NCBI RefSeq assembly: GCF_900091455.1 | Contig: NZ_LT607412.1 | Span: forward strand, 6,865,688 to 6,929,687 | Reading direction: 5' to 3' | Length of the DNA: 64,000 bases | Source of the DNA: Micromonospora coriariae | GTDB taxonomy: Bacteria; Actinomycetota; Actinomycetes; Mycobacteriales; Micromonosporaceae | Shown: positions 26,495 to 39,245 of the stretch, piece after piece | How positions within the stretch are numbered: position 1 is the stretch's first letter | How the letters are laid out: each line of letters starts with the position of its first letter | Notes under the pieces: model-generated | Database searches by the model: none | Told to the model about the DNA's origin: nothing | Seen by the model: only the letters and a program-made list of their open reading frames with translations | Translations under genes and position numbers: made by a program

Positions 26495-28171
26495 ATGAGA
26501 AGAAGGCAGTTCCTCGCCGTCGCGCTGGCCGGCGCGATGGCCACCGGCGTCGCCGCGTGCGGCGACAGCCCGAACGCGAACAAGAAGGACGGCCCTACGG
26601 CCACGGTGCTGAACGTCGGCATGCCGAACGGCCCGCAGGCCGAGAACAACAACCCGTTCCTCACCACGTCCGCCGCGGCCTCGCTGGGCTACCGCTGGCA
26701 GATCTTCGAGCCGCTGATGATGTGGAACCCGGTGAAGCCGGCCGACCCGTTCAAGCCGTGGCTGGCGACCAAGGCCGAGTGGTCGTCGGACTACACCTCG
26801 GTCAAGGTCACCATCCGGGACAACGCCACCTGGTCCGACGGGCAGAAGGTCACGGCCGAGGACGTCGCCTTCACGTACAACCTGGTCAAGAAGTACCCGG
26901 CGCTCAACGACCAGGGCGTGCCCTACACGGACGCGACCGCCAGCGGCAACGAGGTCACCATCAAGATGGCCAGCCCGCAGTTCGTGAACCAGCAGAAGGT
27001 GCTGTGGCGGGTGCCGATCGTGCCCAAGCACATCTGGGAGAAGATCAGCGACCCGACGACCGACACCGTCAAGCAGCCGGTCGGCAGCGGCCCGTACACC
27101 CTGAAGTCGTTCACCCCGGCCAGCATGACCCTGACGGTGCGCGACAGCGGCTACTGGCAGGACCTGCCGAAGGTCAAGGAGCTGCGCTACACGTCCTACA
27201 CGGACAACAGCGCGCAGACCACCGCCCTGGCGAACGGCGAGTCGGAGTGGAGCTTCGTCTTCATCCCCAACTACCAGACCGTCTTCGTGGCCAAGGACCA
27301 GGAGCACCACAAGGTGTGGGCACCGGCGATCCTGGGCATCCACGGCCTCTACCTCAACACCACGAAGAAGCCGTTCGACGACCCCACGTTGCGCCGCGCC
27401 ATGAACATGGTCATCGACCGCGCCGACATCTTCACCACGGCCGAGGCCGGCTACTTCCACCCGCAGGTGAAGAGCGTGACCGGCCTGCCCAGCCCGGCCG
27501 GTGACTCGTTCGTCGCGCCCGAGTTCAAGGGGCAGGAGCACAAGGTCGACGTCGAGGGCGCCAAGGCGCTGCTGACCGGCGCCGGCTACAAGCTCGAGGG
27601 CAACACCCTCAAGGACAAGACCGGCAAGGCCGTCACGCTGAAGCTGACCGACCCGGCCGGCTGGTCCGACTACCAGACCAGCCTGGAGATCGTGAAGGAC
27701 AACCTGTCGAAGATCGGCATCGCCGCCACGATCGACAAGGCCAACCAGGACGCCTGGTTCCGCAACGTCGAGCAGGGCAACTTCGAGGCGACCTTCCGGT
27801 GGACCGAGGGCGGCGCCACGCCGTACGACATCTACCGGACGGTCATGGACGGCCGGCAGCTCAAGCCGGTCGGCACCGCCTCCCCCGCCGGCAACTTCGG
27901 CCGCTTCAACAACAAGGAGGCGACCGACGCCCTGGTCGCCTACGCGAACGCGACCGACGACGCGGCGCGCACCACCGCGATGAACACGCTGCAGAAGATC
28001 TTCGTCGACCAGATGCCGATGATCCCCGTCGGCGCGGACAACATCGGCGGCGCGTACAGCACGAAGAACTGGACCGGCTGGCCGGACGACTCGAACCCGT
28101 ACGGCGCCATGCAGCCCACCCAGCCCAACGCGCTGGACGTGGTCCTGCACCTGGAGCCCGCGGGTAGCTGA
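26495..28171 (+). CDS. ABC transporter substrate-binding lipoprotein, family 5 (Opp/Dpp class)
   Basis: 558 residues. A lipoprotein signal with Arg-rich start ends in the lipobox GVAAC, so Cys22 should be lipid-modified. The mature protein has the SBP_bac_5 pattern ([50 protein letters not shown]). The class is named for peptides, but members also bind cello-oligosaccharides. The neighbouring LacI and ROK regulators and the GH1 enzyme point to a beta-glucoside ligand. A 17-base hairpin after the stop may set high expression relative to the permease genes. Confidence 0.9.
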   Translation: MRRRQFLAVALAGAMATGVAACGDSPNANKKDGPTATVLNVGMPNGPQAENNNPFLTTSAAASLGYRWQIFEPLMMWNPVKPADPFKPWLATKAEWSSDYTSVKVTIRDNATWSDGQKVTAEDVAFTYNLVKKYPALNDQGVPYTDATASGNEVTIKMASPQFVNQQKVLWRVPIVPKHIWEKISDPTTDTVKQPVGSGPYTLKSFTPASMTLTVRDSGYWQDLPKVKELRYTSYTDNSAQTTALANGESEWSFVFIPNYQTVFVAKDQEHHKVWAPAILGIHGLYLNTTKKPFDDPTLRRAMNMVIDRADIFTTAEAGYFHPQVKSVTGLPSPAGDSFVAPEFKGQEHKVDVEGAKALLTGAGYKLEGNTLKDKTGKAVTLKLTDPAGWSDYQTSLEIVKDNLSKIGIAATIDKANQDAWFRNVEQGNFEATFRWTEGGATPYDIYRTVMDGRQLKPVGTASPAGNFGRFNNKEATDALVAYANATDDAARTTAMNTLQKIFVDQMPMIPVGADNIGGAYSTKNWTGWPDDSNPYGAMQPTQPNALDVVLHLEPAGS

Positions 28172-28179
28172 CCCCCGCA

Positions 28180-28217
28180 CCGCCTCCCCGGTCGGCCCCA
28201 GCCGACCGGGGAGGCGG
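28180..28217. terminator. Strong hairpin after the binding-protein gene
   Basis: Perfect 17-base inverted repeat (28180-28196 and 28201-28217) with a 4-base loop, directly after the substrate-binding gene and before the ATPase gene. It probably causes partial termination or stabilises the upstream message, raising binding protein over membrane components. Confidence 0.65.
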
Positions 28218-28259
28218 CACCCGATGTTCGTGACCCGCAATCCCAGACAGGAACTCGGC

Positions 28260-29422
28260 ATGACGTTGAGCGAGAGCGTGGCGGCGCCGGCCGACGAGGT
28301 GGTGCTGGAGGCCGTCGGCCTGACCAAGCACTTCCCCGTCCGCAGGCGGCTGCGTGGCCTCTTCTCCCGGACGCCGGCAGTCGTGCACGCCGTCGACGAC
28401 GTATCGTTCGCGCTGCGTCGCGGCCGGGTGACCGCGCTGGTCGGGGAGTCCGGCTCCGGCAAGTCCACTGTGGCCCGGCTGCTGGCCCAGATCTACCCCC
28501 GCACCGCCGGCGACCTGCGCCTGCACGGCACGTCGACCAGGGTGCGCGGCGGTCGTCCGTTCCGGTCGTACGTGCGGCGGGTCCAGCTGATCCTGCAGGA
28601 CCCGTTCGCGTCGTTGAATCCGGTGCACACCGTCCGCTACCACCTCACCCGGTCGCTGCGGATCCACGGCAACGCCGGGCGCGGCGCCGAGGAACTGGAG
28701 GCGGCCCTTAGCAAGCTGCTCACCCGGGTCAGCCTCACCCCGCCCGAGCGCTACCTGGACGCCTTCCCGCACGAGCTCTCCGGCGGTCAGCGCCAGCGCG
28801 TCGCCATCGCCCGGGCGCTCGGCGCCGACCCGGAGGTGCTCCTCGCCGACGAGCCGGTCTCCATGCTCGACGTCTCGATCCGCCTCGGCGTGCTCAACCT
28901 GCTCCAGGACCTCAAGGAGCGGCTCAACATCGCCATCCTCTACATCACGCACGACATCGCCTCGGCCCGCTACTTCGCCGACGAGACGATCGTGATGTAC
29001 GCGGGCCGGATGGTCGAGGGTGGCGACAGCGAGACCGTCACCCAGAACCCGGCCCATCCGTACACCCGGCTGCTCACCGATTCGGCGCCGGACCCCGACC
29101 GCATCACCGGCGACGGCGCCGGCGTCGACGCGGCCGCCGGGAACGACCGCGGTCAGGGCGAGCCGCCGAGCCTGATCACCCCGCCCGCCGGCTGCCGGTT
29201 CCACCCCCGGTGTCCGCACGCCATGCGGCGCTGCACGGTGGACCTGCCGCCACGGCTGACCATCGACGACCGGCCCGGCCACTGGGCGGCCTGCTGGCTC
29301 TACGACCCGGCCACCGTCGCCGCCGACAATCCCGGCTCCGCCGCGCCGGACGCCGATCCGGCCGTGCCACCGCCGCCGGCGGCGGTCGAGCGGGACGACA
29401 CCGCCGCCCTGGGGGAGACACG

Positions 29423-29426
<4 letters not shown>
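28260..29426 (+). CDS. ABC transporter ATPase, OppF/DppF-like
   Basis: 388 residues from the ATG at 28260, which follows AGGAACT; an upstream in-frame ATG at 28224 is less likely. Walker A is GESGSGKST (62-70), the signature is LSGGQRQR and Walker B is VLLADEPVS. The C-terminal oligopeptide-transporter domain has [14 protein letters not shown], whose cysteines are typical of OppF/DppF proteins. An Ala/Pro-rich tail follows. Its stop overlaps the start of the first permease (ATGA). Confidence 0.9.
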
Positions 29427-30400
<974 letters not shown>

Positions 30401-30403
30401 GCG

Positions 30404-31449
<1,046 letters not shown>

Positions 31450-31453
<4 letters not shown>

Positions 31454-32454
31454 GCGATCCGGTGCTGGAGATCCGCGGACTGCGCGTCGACTACGGGCTC
31501 GGCGACGCGGCGGTGCACGCCGTCCGCGACGTCGACCTGACCCTGCACCGGGGCGAGGTGCTGGGGCTCGCCGGGGAGAGCGGCAGCGGCAAGTCCACCC
31601 TGGCGTACGGGCTGACCCGGCTGCTGCCGCCGCCCGGCGTGGTCAGCGGCGGCCAGGTCGTCTACCACCCGGTCGACGGCCCGCCGGTCGACGTGCTGAC
31701 CCTCAGTCCCGCCCAGCTGCGACAGTTCCGCTGGGCGGAGACCTCCATCGTGTTCCAGGGCGCGATGAACTCGCTGAACCCGGTGCACAAGGTCTCCACC
31801 CAGCTGCTCGACGTGATCAAGGCGCACGAGCCGCGCAGCACTGCGGCGAGTCGGCTGGCCCGGGCCCGGGACCTGCTCCGCCTGGTCGGCATCGCCGCCG
31901 ACCGGCTGGACAGCTACCCGCATCAGCTCTCCGGCGGGATGCGGCAGCGGGTCATGATCGCCATGGCGCTGGCGCTGGAGCCACAGGTGGTCATCATGGA
32001 CGAGCCGACCACCGCGCTGGACGTGGTGATGCAGCGGCAGATCCTCGGCCAGCTCGCCGAGCTGCGCGAGCGGCTGGACTTCGCGGTGCTGTTCATCACC
32101 CACGACCTGTCGCTGCTTGTCGAGTTCTCCGACCGGATCGCCATCATGTACGGCGGCCGGATCGTCGAGGAGGCGCCCGCCGCGCAGTTGTACGGACGGG
32201 CCCTGCACCCGTACACCGAGGGGTTGCTGCACTCCTTCCCGGCGCTGCGCGGCCCGCGCCGCGAGCTGACCGGCATTCCCGGCTCCCCGCCGGACCTACG
32301 GGCCATGCCGCAGGGGTGCGCGTTCCACCCGCGCTGTCCGAAAGCGTTCGACCCGTGCGACAAGAAGGTGCCGGCACTGGGAGCGCCCGGCGGCGACCCG
32401 GGCCGGGCCGTCGCCTGCTGGCTGCACCCCGCCGCCACGCCGGTCCCCCACTGA
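31450..32454 (+). CDS. ABC transporter ATPase, OppD/DppD-like
   Basis: 334 residues from the ATG at 31450 (ATGA overlap). Walker [10 protein letters not shown], signature LSGGMRQR and Walker B VVIMDEPTT are intact; the C-terminal domain holds CAFHPRCPKAFDPC, as in OppD/DppD. Together with the other ATPase it should form the heterodimeric motor. The operon order, binding protein, F, B, C, D, is unusual but complete. Confidence 0.9.
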
Positions 32455-32497
32455 CCTGCCTCGTCCGACCGAACTACCCGCAACCGCGAGGAGAACC

Positions 32498-33910
<1,413 letters not shown>

Positions 33911-33929
33911 CCCGGCCGCTGGGGATCTC

Positions 33930-33961
33930 CCGGGTCGGCGGCACTTTCGCCGCCGGCCCGG
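33930..33961. terminator. Bidirectional terminator between convergent genes
   Basis: A 13-base stem with one G-T pair (33930-33942 and 33949-33961) and a 6-base loop lies between the beta-glucosidase and ROK stops. GC-rich and without U-tracts, as expected in an actinomycete. Confidence 0.65.
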
Positions 33962-33965
33962 TGGC

Positions 33966-35240
33966 TCAGCGGGTCCGCGACCGGGGCCGCGGCGCCGTCA
34001 GCGCCGGCGTCAAGGTCACCCGGGCGGCCGGCTCGCGCGGCACGCCGCCGTCGCGCAGCAGCCGGGCCATCGGCAGCGTGGCCGCGCCCATCGCGACCGC
34101 GTCCGGTCCGAGCCGGCACAGCTCGATCGAGGTCTGGGCGTACGGCTGGCGCAGCGCGTGCCGCGCGGTGACCTCGCGGATCTGCGGCAGGTAGCGCTCG
34201 CCCAGGGCCAGGCCGGCCCAGCCGCCGAGCACCACCCGCTCGGGGTTGAACAGGTTCACCAGGTTCGCCACCCCGGCGCCGAGGTAGCCGACCGTCTCGT
34301 CGAGCACCTTGGCCGCGGTGCGGCTGGTGGCGCGCAGCAGTTCACCGAAGGCGGTCTCCTCGTCGCCGCCGGTCGCCGGGCGACCGCGGTTGGCCTGGCG
34401 GAACCGGTCGAGCACCCCTTCGGCCCCGACGTACGCCTCAAGGCAGCCGAGGTTGCCGCAGCGGCAGCGGCGGCCCCCGTACACGATTGTGGTGTGCCCC
34501 CACTCGCCGGCGCTGCTGTGCGCGCCGCGGTAGCCCACGCCGTTGGCCATCACGCAGGCCCCGACGCCGGAGCCGACCAGGGCGATGACCGCGTGCCGGA
34601 CGTCGCGGCCTGCGCCGAACCACATCTCGGCCTGGCCGAGGGTCTTCGCGCCGTTGTCGATGTGCACCGGGATGTCGGTGCCGGCGCGCAGCATGGCGCC
34701 GAGTGGCACACCGTCCCAGCCGAGGGTCTGCGCGTGCACCACAGCGTCGGCGGCGCGCTCGACCGTGCCGGAGACGGCGACGCCGAAGCCGAGCACCGCC
34801 GCCGGGTCGATGCCGGCCTGCTCGATCACCGCGGTGAGACCGTGCAGCAGGTGGTCGGTGACCTGCCGGGGGTCGGGCTCGGCGCCGGCGATCGGGTACT
34901 CCGCCTTGGCGAGGGCGGTCATCGCCAGGTCGAAGAGTTCGACCTGCACCCGGGTCTCGCCGACGTCGGCTCCGACCAGATAGCCGTAGCCGGGGGCGAC
35001 CCGCAGCAGCACCCGCGGGCGGCCGCCGTCGGACTCGACCAAGCCGGCCTCCTCGACCAGGCCCTCGGCGATCATCTCGCCGACCAGGTTGCTCACGCTG
35101 GCCAGGCTCAGCGCGGTGGACTGCCCCAGCTCGTGGCGGCTCAGCGGGCCGTCCAGCCAGATCCGGGTGAGCAGGACCGACCGGTTGGCACGACGCATGT
35201 CGCGCACGGTGGTGCGTCTGGCGTCCACGTCCGCCGCCAT
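33966..35240 (-). CDS. ROK-family transcriptional regulator
   Basis: 424 residues from the ATG at 35240. The N-terminal winged helix (RRANRSVLLTRIWLDGPLSRHELGQSTALSLASVSNLVGEM) is that of NagC/XylR/Mlc regulators. The ROK sugar-kinase-like domain has GADVGETRV and the zinc motif CRCGNLGCLEAY. It probably senses a sugar or sugar phosphate. It faces away from the beta-glucosidase locus and may control both that operon and a divergent gene whose start survives at 35362. Confidence 0.9.
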   Translation of the reverse strand: MAADVDARRTTVRDMRRANRSVLLTRIWLDGPLSRHELGQSTALSLASVSNLVGEMIAEGLVEEAGLVESDGGRPRVLLRVAPGYGYLVGADVGETRVQVELFDLAMTALAKAEYPIAGAEPDPRQVTDHLLHGLTAVIEQAGIDPAAVLGFGVAVSGTVERAADAVVHAQTLGWDGVPLGAMLRAGTDIPVHIDNGAKTLGQAEMWFGAGRDVRHAVIALVGSGVGACVMANGVGYRGAHSSAGEWGHTTIVYGGRRCRCGNLGCLEAYVGAEGVLDRFRQANRGRPATGGDEETAFGELLRATSRTAAKVLDETVGYLGAGVANLVNLFNPERVVLGGWAGLALGERYLPQIREVTARHALRQPYAQTSIELCRLGPDAVAMGAATLPMARLLRDGGVPREPAARVTLTPALTAPRPRSRTR

Positions 35241-35295
35241 CCTCTCCCGGCCGCCCCGGCGGCCTGCTTCACGCCGTGAACCAAGTCCTGACAGA

Positions 35296-35309
35296 TTACT
35301 GCGCAATAA
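35296..35309. promoter_or_regulatory. AT-rich palindrome, possible ROK operator
   Basis: TTACTGCGCAATAA is a near-perfect 14-base palindrome centred on TGCGCA, within an unusually AT-rich stretch (35285-35330) in front of the ROK gene. Position suggests an operator; untested. Confidence 0.35.
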
Positions 35310-35361
35310 CATTTAACAAAATTGACTGCTAGCCTCCGGAGCATTGATAAGGAGGCATGTC

Positions 35362-35466
35362 ATGCGACTTAGGCGTGGGTTGACCCGCCGGGCTCGGCGG
35401 CGTCGCGCGGCTCGCCGATTCCGCAAGACCGCCGCCGATCGCTCGGTGAGGACCACACTCGGATGA
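35362..35466 (+). pseudogene. Possible truncated 5' end of a gene divergent from the ROK regulator
   Basis: An ATG at 35362 follows a near-perfect ribosome site (AAGGAGG at 35350-35355 region). It opens only 34 codons, very Arg-rich (MRLRRGLTRRARRRR), before TGA. Good ribosome site with a useless reading frame suggests the start of a gene cut off by the IS110-family insertion just downstream. A genuine short leader peptide is the alternative. Confidence 0.35.
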
Positions 35467-35632
35467 TTCCCAGCCGCGCCAGCTGCTGTTGAAGACCGAG
35501 CGTCAGGGCTCGTCGAGGGCCAGCGCGCGGTCGGCGGCATAGAAAGACGTTCTGCGTGTCGATGCAGGACGTAGGAACGTCCCCCTGATGCGCTTGTCGG
35601 GCTTGGTGTCCCATCGCAGGAGGAGGACGTTC
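35467..35632 (+). ncRNA. Candidate bridge-RNA region of the IS110-family element
   Basis: IS110-group elements encode a structured bridge RNA in the non-coding end before the recombinase gene. This 166-base stretch is in the right place. It contains a nested fold: GACGTT (near 35547) pairs with AACGTC (near 35577), enclosing CTGC...GCAG with an 8-base loop. The element boundaries and the loops that would pair with target and donor DNA cannot be determined by eye. Confidence 0.35.
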
Positions 35633-36985
35633 ATGGGTAACGGTAGCGGTGTGTCCCGGGGTGATCGCAACCGCAACGCGCGGCTTGCTCGGCTGCGGGC
35701 GCTGGTGCCGGTGACCAACGCGATCGTGGGGATCGACTTGGCCGACGCGAAGCAGATGGTCGTAGTCACCGATCACGACTCGAAAGTGTTGGCCCGTAAG
35801 ACATTCCGCTGCCGCGCCTGGAATCTCGGGGCAGCGTTGGACTGGGCCGCCGAGCGGGCCGCGGCGAAAGGGTGGGCGGGGGTGACGGTGGCGTGCGAGC
35901 CGACCGGGCACCGCTGGCGGGTCCTCGGTCAGCTCGCTGCGGACCGGGCGATGCCGTTCGTGTGCGTGCAGCCGATGCTGACCTCGTGGGCGCGGCGCAG
36001 CGAGGACCTGACCTCGGACAAAACCGATGAGAAGGACGCGGTGCTCATCGCTCGGCTGACCGCGCAGCTGCGCTGCTACGTGCCGGAGCCGATCGATGAG
36101 ACCTGGGGCCGGCTGCGGCATCTGGGCGCCCGCCGCGAACAGCTCATCATCGAGATGGTCAGCCAGGTCCAGCAGATCCGCGCGCTGCTCGAGTGTGTCT
36201 GGCCCGCCGCGCTCGATACCGCCAAGCAGCCGTTTCGGTCCCGCACCTGGGCTGCAGCGATGACGGTGATCTGCCAGCGTGACGGCGGCAACCTCGCCCG
36301 CACCCGACGCCTCGGCGCGACCCGATTCGAGCAGGCCGTACGCCGTGAGATCACCCGCCGAGGCGGGTGCAAACCCTCGCTGCGCATCCTGCGGCACCTG
36401 TTCACCGCCTTGGCCGACCCCACCGGGGTGATCGCCCACCGGCCCGGTGCACTGGAGCGGGTCGCGTTCCTGCTGCAGGACTGGCACACCGCCACCGACA
36501 AACTCACCGACACCGAGACCCGGATGACCCGCGTCCTCGACGAGCTCAAGCTGACCGATCTGGCCACCTCCATCCCCGGCCTATCCGCGGTTGGCGCCGC
36601 GGCGATCCTCGCCGAGACCGGTGACCCGAACCGGTTCGCCACCGCCCGCGCCCTGGTCAAGCACGCCGGCCTCGCACCGCGGGAGAAACTGTCCGGCACG
36701 TTCGTCGGCCGCACCAAACTCACCGGCCAGGGCCGACCCGCGCTGCGTCTGGCCGCCTGGCGGGCAGTCTGGGGCGCCCAGCGCAGCAATGCCGTCTATG
36801 CCGCCCGCTACCAGCATTTGACCACCCGGGAGACCAACAAGCTCACGGCGACCCAAGCCCAGACCGTCATCGCCGCGGCGATCCTGCGCCAGTTGCACGC
36901 CGTCATCACCACCGGACGAGCGTGGAACGCCGACATCGCCACCTACGGCAGCCACCACCGCAGGCAGGTGGCTCTAGCCGCCTGA
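35633..36985 (+). CDS. IS110-family transposase (DEDD recombinase)
   Basis: 450 residues from the ATG at 35633, with AGGAGGA in front. The N-terminal RuvC-like domain shows GIDLADAKQMVVV (first Asp), VACEPTG (Glu) and SDKTDEKDAVLIARL (Asp residues), the DEDD set. The C-terminal Tnp domain (Transposase_20) includes ATSIPGLSAVGAAAILAETGD and GRTKLTGQGRPALRLAAWRAV. The frame is intact over the usual length, so the element may be active. A second, decayed IS110-type copy of a different subtype lies near 53 kb. Confidence 0.93.
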   Translation: MGNGSGVSRGDRNRNARLARLRALVPVTNAIVGIDLADAKQMVVVTDHDSKVLARKTFRCRAWNLGAALDWAAERAAAKGWAGVTVACEPTGHRWRVLGQLAADRAMPFVCVQPMLTSWARRSEDLTSDKTDEKDAVLIARLTAQLRCYVPEPIDETWGRLRHLGARREQLIIEMVSQVQQIRALLECVWPAALDTAKQPFRSRTWAAAMTVICQRDGGNLARTRRLGATRFEQAVRREITRRGGCKPSLRILRHLFTALADPTGVIAHRPGALERVAFLLQDWHTATDKLTDTETRMTRVLDELKLTDLATSIPGLSAVGAAAILAETGDPNRFATARALVKHAGLAPREKLSGTFVGRTKLTGQGRPALRLAAWRAVWGAQRSNAVYAARYQHLTTRETNKLTATQAQTVIAAAILRQLHAVITTGRAWNADIATYGSHHRRQVALAA

Positions 36986-37279
36986 TTCTTCGTCGCGGCG
37001 TTCAAGCTGACGGCCGGGGCGAGCCCTACGCGGCATTGAGACACGCACTGTGATCTCGCCTGTCATCATGGGCAGCCCCGGCCCGTCGTCTCATCAACCC
37101 GATTACACGCTGCTGGGGACCAACCCCATCACCGCTATGCAGGGACAGACGACGGCCGAGGCACCGACCAGAAGCTTGACCAAAACGACTTACGCTGATG
37201 ACAGTACGTTCCGTTGTGGTCTGCGCGGCCGATGGGGCTTGCGTCTCGGGGGCGGTGGTGCATGAGGTTGCGCGAGTTC
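36986..37279. other. IS110 right end and intergenic DNA
   Basis: After the recombinase stop no gene is recognisable until the HAAS-type membrane protein on the minus strand. The first few dozen bases should be the right end of the element. Short frames in the rest show no family or convincing start. Confidence 0.4.
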
Positions 37280-38338
37280 CTACGTCGGTGTGGTGGGTCT
37301 TGGGGCGACGGTGGGGATCGATGGAAGTCGGCGCAGTGCCCGGATGGCTAGTACGGCGAGCGGTACGCCTACCGCTAGGACGGCGACAACCTCCACGGAA
37401 GCGATCGCGGCGAGTGTTGTGCGCTGCGCCTGGTAGTTGTAGTCGGGCAGGGTTGCGGTTCGCTGGGCGAGCGTGGTTACGGCGAGCAGGGTCAGCGCCA
37501 GTGACCATGGCAGTGTGCGAGACGGATGACGGGATACTCGAACGGTCAGGTGGATCACCATGGCGGAGGTGACCGCCGCGCAGGACAGGCCCGGCCAGTC
37601 CAGGAGCCTCAGCGCCGGTGTGGTCGCCTGAATGGTGAACAGCGGCACGGGGACGAGGAGGATGCCGATCGGCAGCGCGAGGAGCCACGGGCGGCGCGGC
37701 ACAGGTGGGGCGCCGTGGTGGAAGGCCGCCATCGCGAGTAGCAGGAAGACGTCGATGAGCAGCATCGCCCAGGGCGACACGGACAGCGGTACGTCACCGG
37801 TAGCTTGTTCCACGGCGGTGGTGATGACCGGAGGCACGATGGCGAGCAGAGCGACCGCTTGGGCCACGCGCCGGTGTCCGAGGACAAGCGCGAGGTAGGC
37901 CGGTAACCAGGCGTAGCCGGCGAGATTCCACGCGGTGTGCCAGATGTTCGACGGCGGGCTGAGTGGCCATTCCGGTGCAGGAGCCGGCAACAAGGCGATC
38001 TTCCCGGAGAGCCACAGTGTGACGGCGATGCTGGCGGTGACCATGACGGCGTGGGCCAGCATCGCCATCAGGGTCGCCAGTCGCACGGCTTGTCCCCACG
38101 CGTACGAGCGGGGTGGCGCGTCAGCCCCGCCGAGACGCAAACGAACGGCGAGGGACACGATGCTGGCGACCTCGGACAGGCTCGGCCGGCCGTAGTCCGT
38201 GACATACGCGGTGGTCTCGGCGTCGCCGGTGTCCATGCTGTCCAGGAAGGCGGCGACGATGTCGTCTTCCCATTCCTGCCGGTAGGCGGCGGGCAGCAGC
38301 CGAAGAACGAACCGGTAGCGCTCCTCCAGCCGGCTCAC
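37280..38338 (-). CDS. Membrane protein with N-terminal HAAS-like domain (PadR partner)
   Basis: 352 residues from a GTG that overlaps the PadR stop (GTGA). The first 40 residues (LEERYRFVLRLLPAAYRQEWEDDIVAAFLD) are the HAAS domain, a signal-handling helical module common beside PadR regulators. About eight hydrophobic segments follow. Such proteins are thought to be controlled by, or to inform, the partner PadR. Substrate and function are unknown. Confidence 0.75.
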   Translation of the reverse strand: MSRLEERYRFVLRLLPAAYRQEWEDDIVAAFLDSMDTGDAETTAYVTDYGRPSLSEVASIVSLAVRLRLGGADAPPRSYAWGQAVRLATLMAMLAHAVMVTASIAVTLWLSGKIALLPAPAPEWPLSPPSNIWHTAWNLAGYAWLPAYLALVLGHRRVAQAVALLAIVPPVITTAVEQATGDVPLSVSPWAMLLIDVFLLLAMAAFHHGAPPVPRRPWLLALPIGILLVPVPLFTIQATTPALRLLDWPGLSCAAVTSAMVIHLTVRVSRHPSRTLPWSLALTLLAVTTLAQRTATLPDYNYQAQRTTLAAIASVEVVAVLAVGVPLAVLAIRALRRLPSIPTVAPRPTTPT

Positions 38339-38682
38339 GACGGCGTCCCCGTGATCGGGTTCCGCCGCTCGCGCAAGCGGGTCGAGGCGAGGCGCGCGTT
38401 GGCGGCCAGCCGTTGAGCCTCTGCGTCGAGGGCGTCGCGGCCTTGTTCGGTCAACCGGTAGTACCGGCGTAACCGTCCTTGCCATGCCTCTTCGCGGTCC
38501 AGTTCGACCAGGCCATCGCCGACGAGTCGGTCCAAGACCCCGTACAAGGAGCCGATCTTCAGCTGTACGCGGCCCCGCGACAGTTCCGCCACCTCCGCGA
38601 CGATCCCGTAGCCGTGGCGCGGAGCGTCGAGCAGCGCGGTGAGGATGAAGAAGGCTGGTTCCGTCATCGCCCGAGAACTCAT
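38335..38682 (-). CDS. PadR-family transcriptional regulator
   Basis: 115 residues, from the ATG at 38682 (another at 38667). The winged helix has MTEPAFFILTALLDAPRHGYGI and LKIGSLYGVLDRLVGDGLVE, the diagnostic PadR-N pattern, and a short C-terminal dimer helix. It is co-translated with the HAAS-type membrane protein. A CAATATA/TATATTG inverted repeat lies 6-32 bases upstream of its start and is a likely autoregulatory operator. Confidence 0.9.
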   Translation of the reverse strand: MSSRAMTEPAFFILTALLDAPRHGYGIVAEVAELSRGRVQLKIGSLYGVLDRLVGDGLVELDREEAWQGRLRRYYRLTEQGRDALDAEAQRLAANARLASTRLRERRNPITGTPS

Positions 38683-38687
38683 CCACC

Positions 38688-38714
38688 CAATATAGTGGAT
38701 GGCAAGATATATTG
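38688..38714. promoter_or_regulatory. PadR operator candidate
   Basis: Perfect 7-base arms CAATATA (38688-38694) and TATATTG (38708-38714) with a 13-base spacer, directly before the PadR start. AT-rich inverted repeats of this kind are typical PadR sites. It also lies before the small divergent gene at 38793. Confidence 0.6.
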
Positions 38715-38792
38715 CGTGCCGGAAACCGAGTTGGGCCGGGCGGGTTCACCGGGCCCCGGCACCCGCGGAGCCCACGACAAGAAGGAGTGATC

Positions 38793-38993
38793 ATGGGCGA
38801 CGGTGACGCGGCGGACGCCGCAGACCTGGGCGGGCCGGATTTCGCTCCTGCGATACCGGCGGTGGAGAGCAGCGTCGTCGGCGCCCCACCCACCAACGAG
38901 GCGACCATCGTCCTGGGTCCCGGATACAGCGGTCAGGTCCTACTGCCCCGCCCCGCAACGGGTTCGGCCGCTGCCTCCAGTCGCAAGCAGTGA
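38793..38993 (+). CDS. Small hypothetical protein
   Basis: 66 residues; AAGGAGT precedes the ATG. Acidic, Ala/Pro-rich, with no membrane helix: MGDGDAADAADLGGPDF at the start and TIVLGPGYSGQVLLPRP in the middle. It is divergent from the PadR gene and shares its operator region, so it may belong to the same regulon. No family is recognised. Confidence 0.5.
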   Translation: MGDGDAADAADLGGPDFAPAIPAVESSVVGAPPTNEATIVLGPGYSGQVLLPRPATGSAAASSRKQ

Positions 38994-39245
38994 CCTTGGC
39001 GGCGGAGCTGGAGAGGATTCACGCGCATCGGTGGTTGGCGCCGGCCATGTCGGCCAGGGCTGATCGTGCCCCAGCACGGCCAGCAGGATTGTCGCGATCC
39101 TTCCGGCCCGCTCGCGGTTGACCAGCGCGCGAGCCTACCGACTCCATCGGCAACCGCACAGGAAGAGCACCAACCCAGTGACGCTTGCGCCGCGCCATGG
39201 TTCGAGCACGGCAGCCAATACGGCAGCCGCCGTTTGGGATCTAGG

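Larger units (their letters stand above)
35467..37025 (+). mobile_element. IS110-family insertion sequence (ends approximate)
   Basis: Built around an intact IS110-type recombinase. IS110 elements lack clear terminal inverted repeats and target duplications, so the ends given are only outer estimates: the left non-coding end up to 35632 and a short right end after 36985. It appears to have landed just inside a gene divergent from the ROK regulator. Confidence 0.5.

Noticed and set aside
25274..28468. A minus-strand open frame of over 1000 codons across the LacI and binding-protein genes
   Set aside because: It mirrors real genes on the plus strand, is made of low-complexity Arg/Gly/Val text and has no domain; a high-GC shadow.
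38994..39245. Minus-strand frame with NHGAAQASLGWCSSCAV-like text
   Set aside because: No conserved domain, start or ribosome site could be supported.
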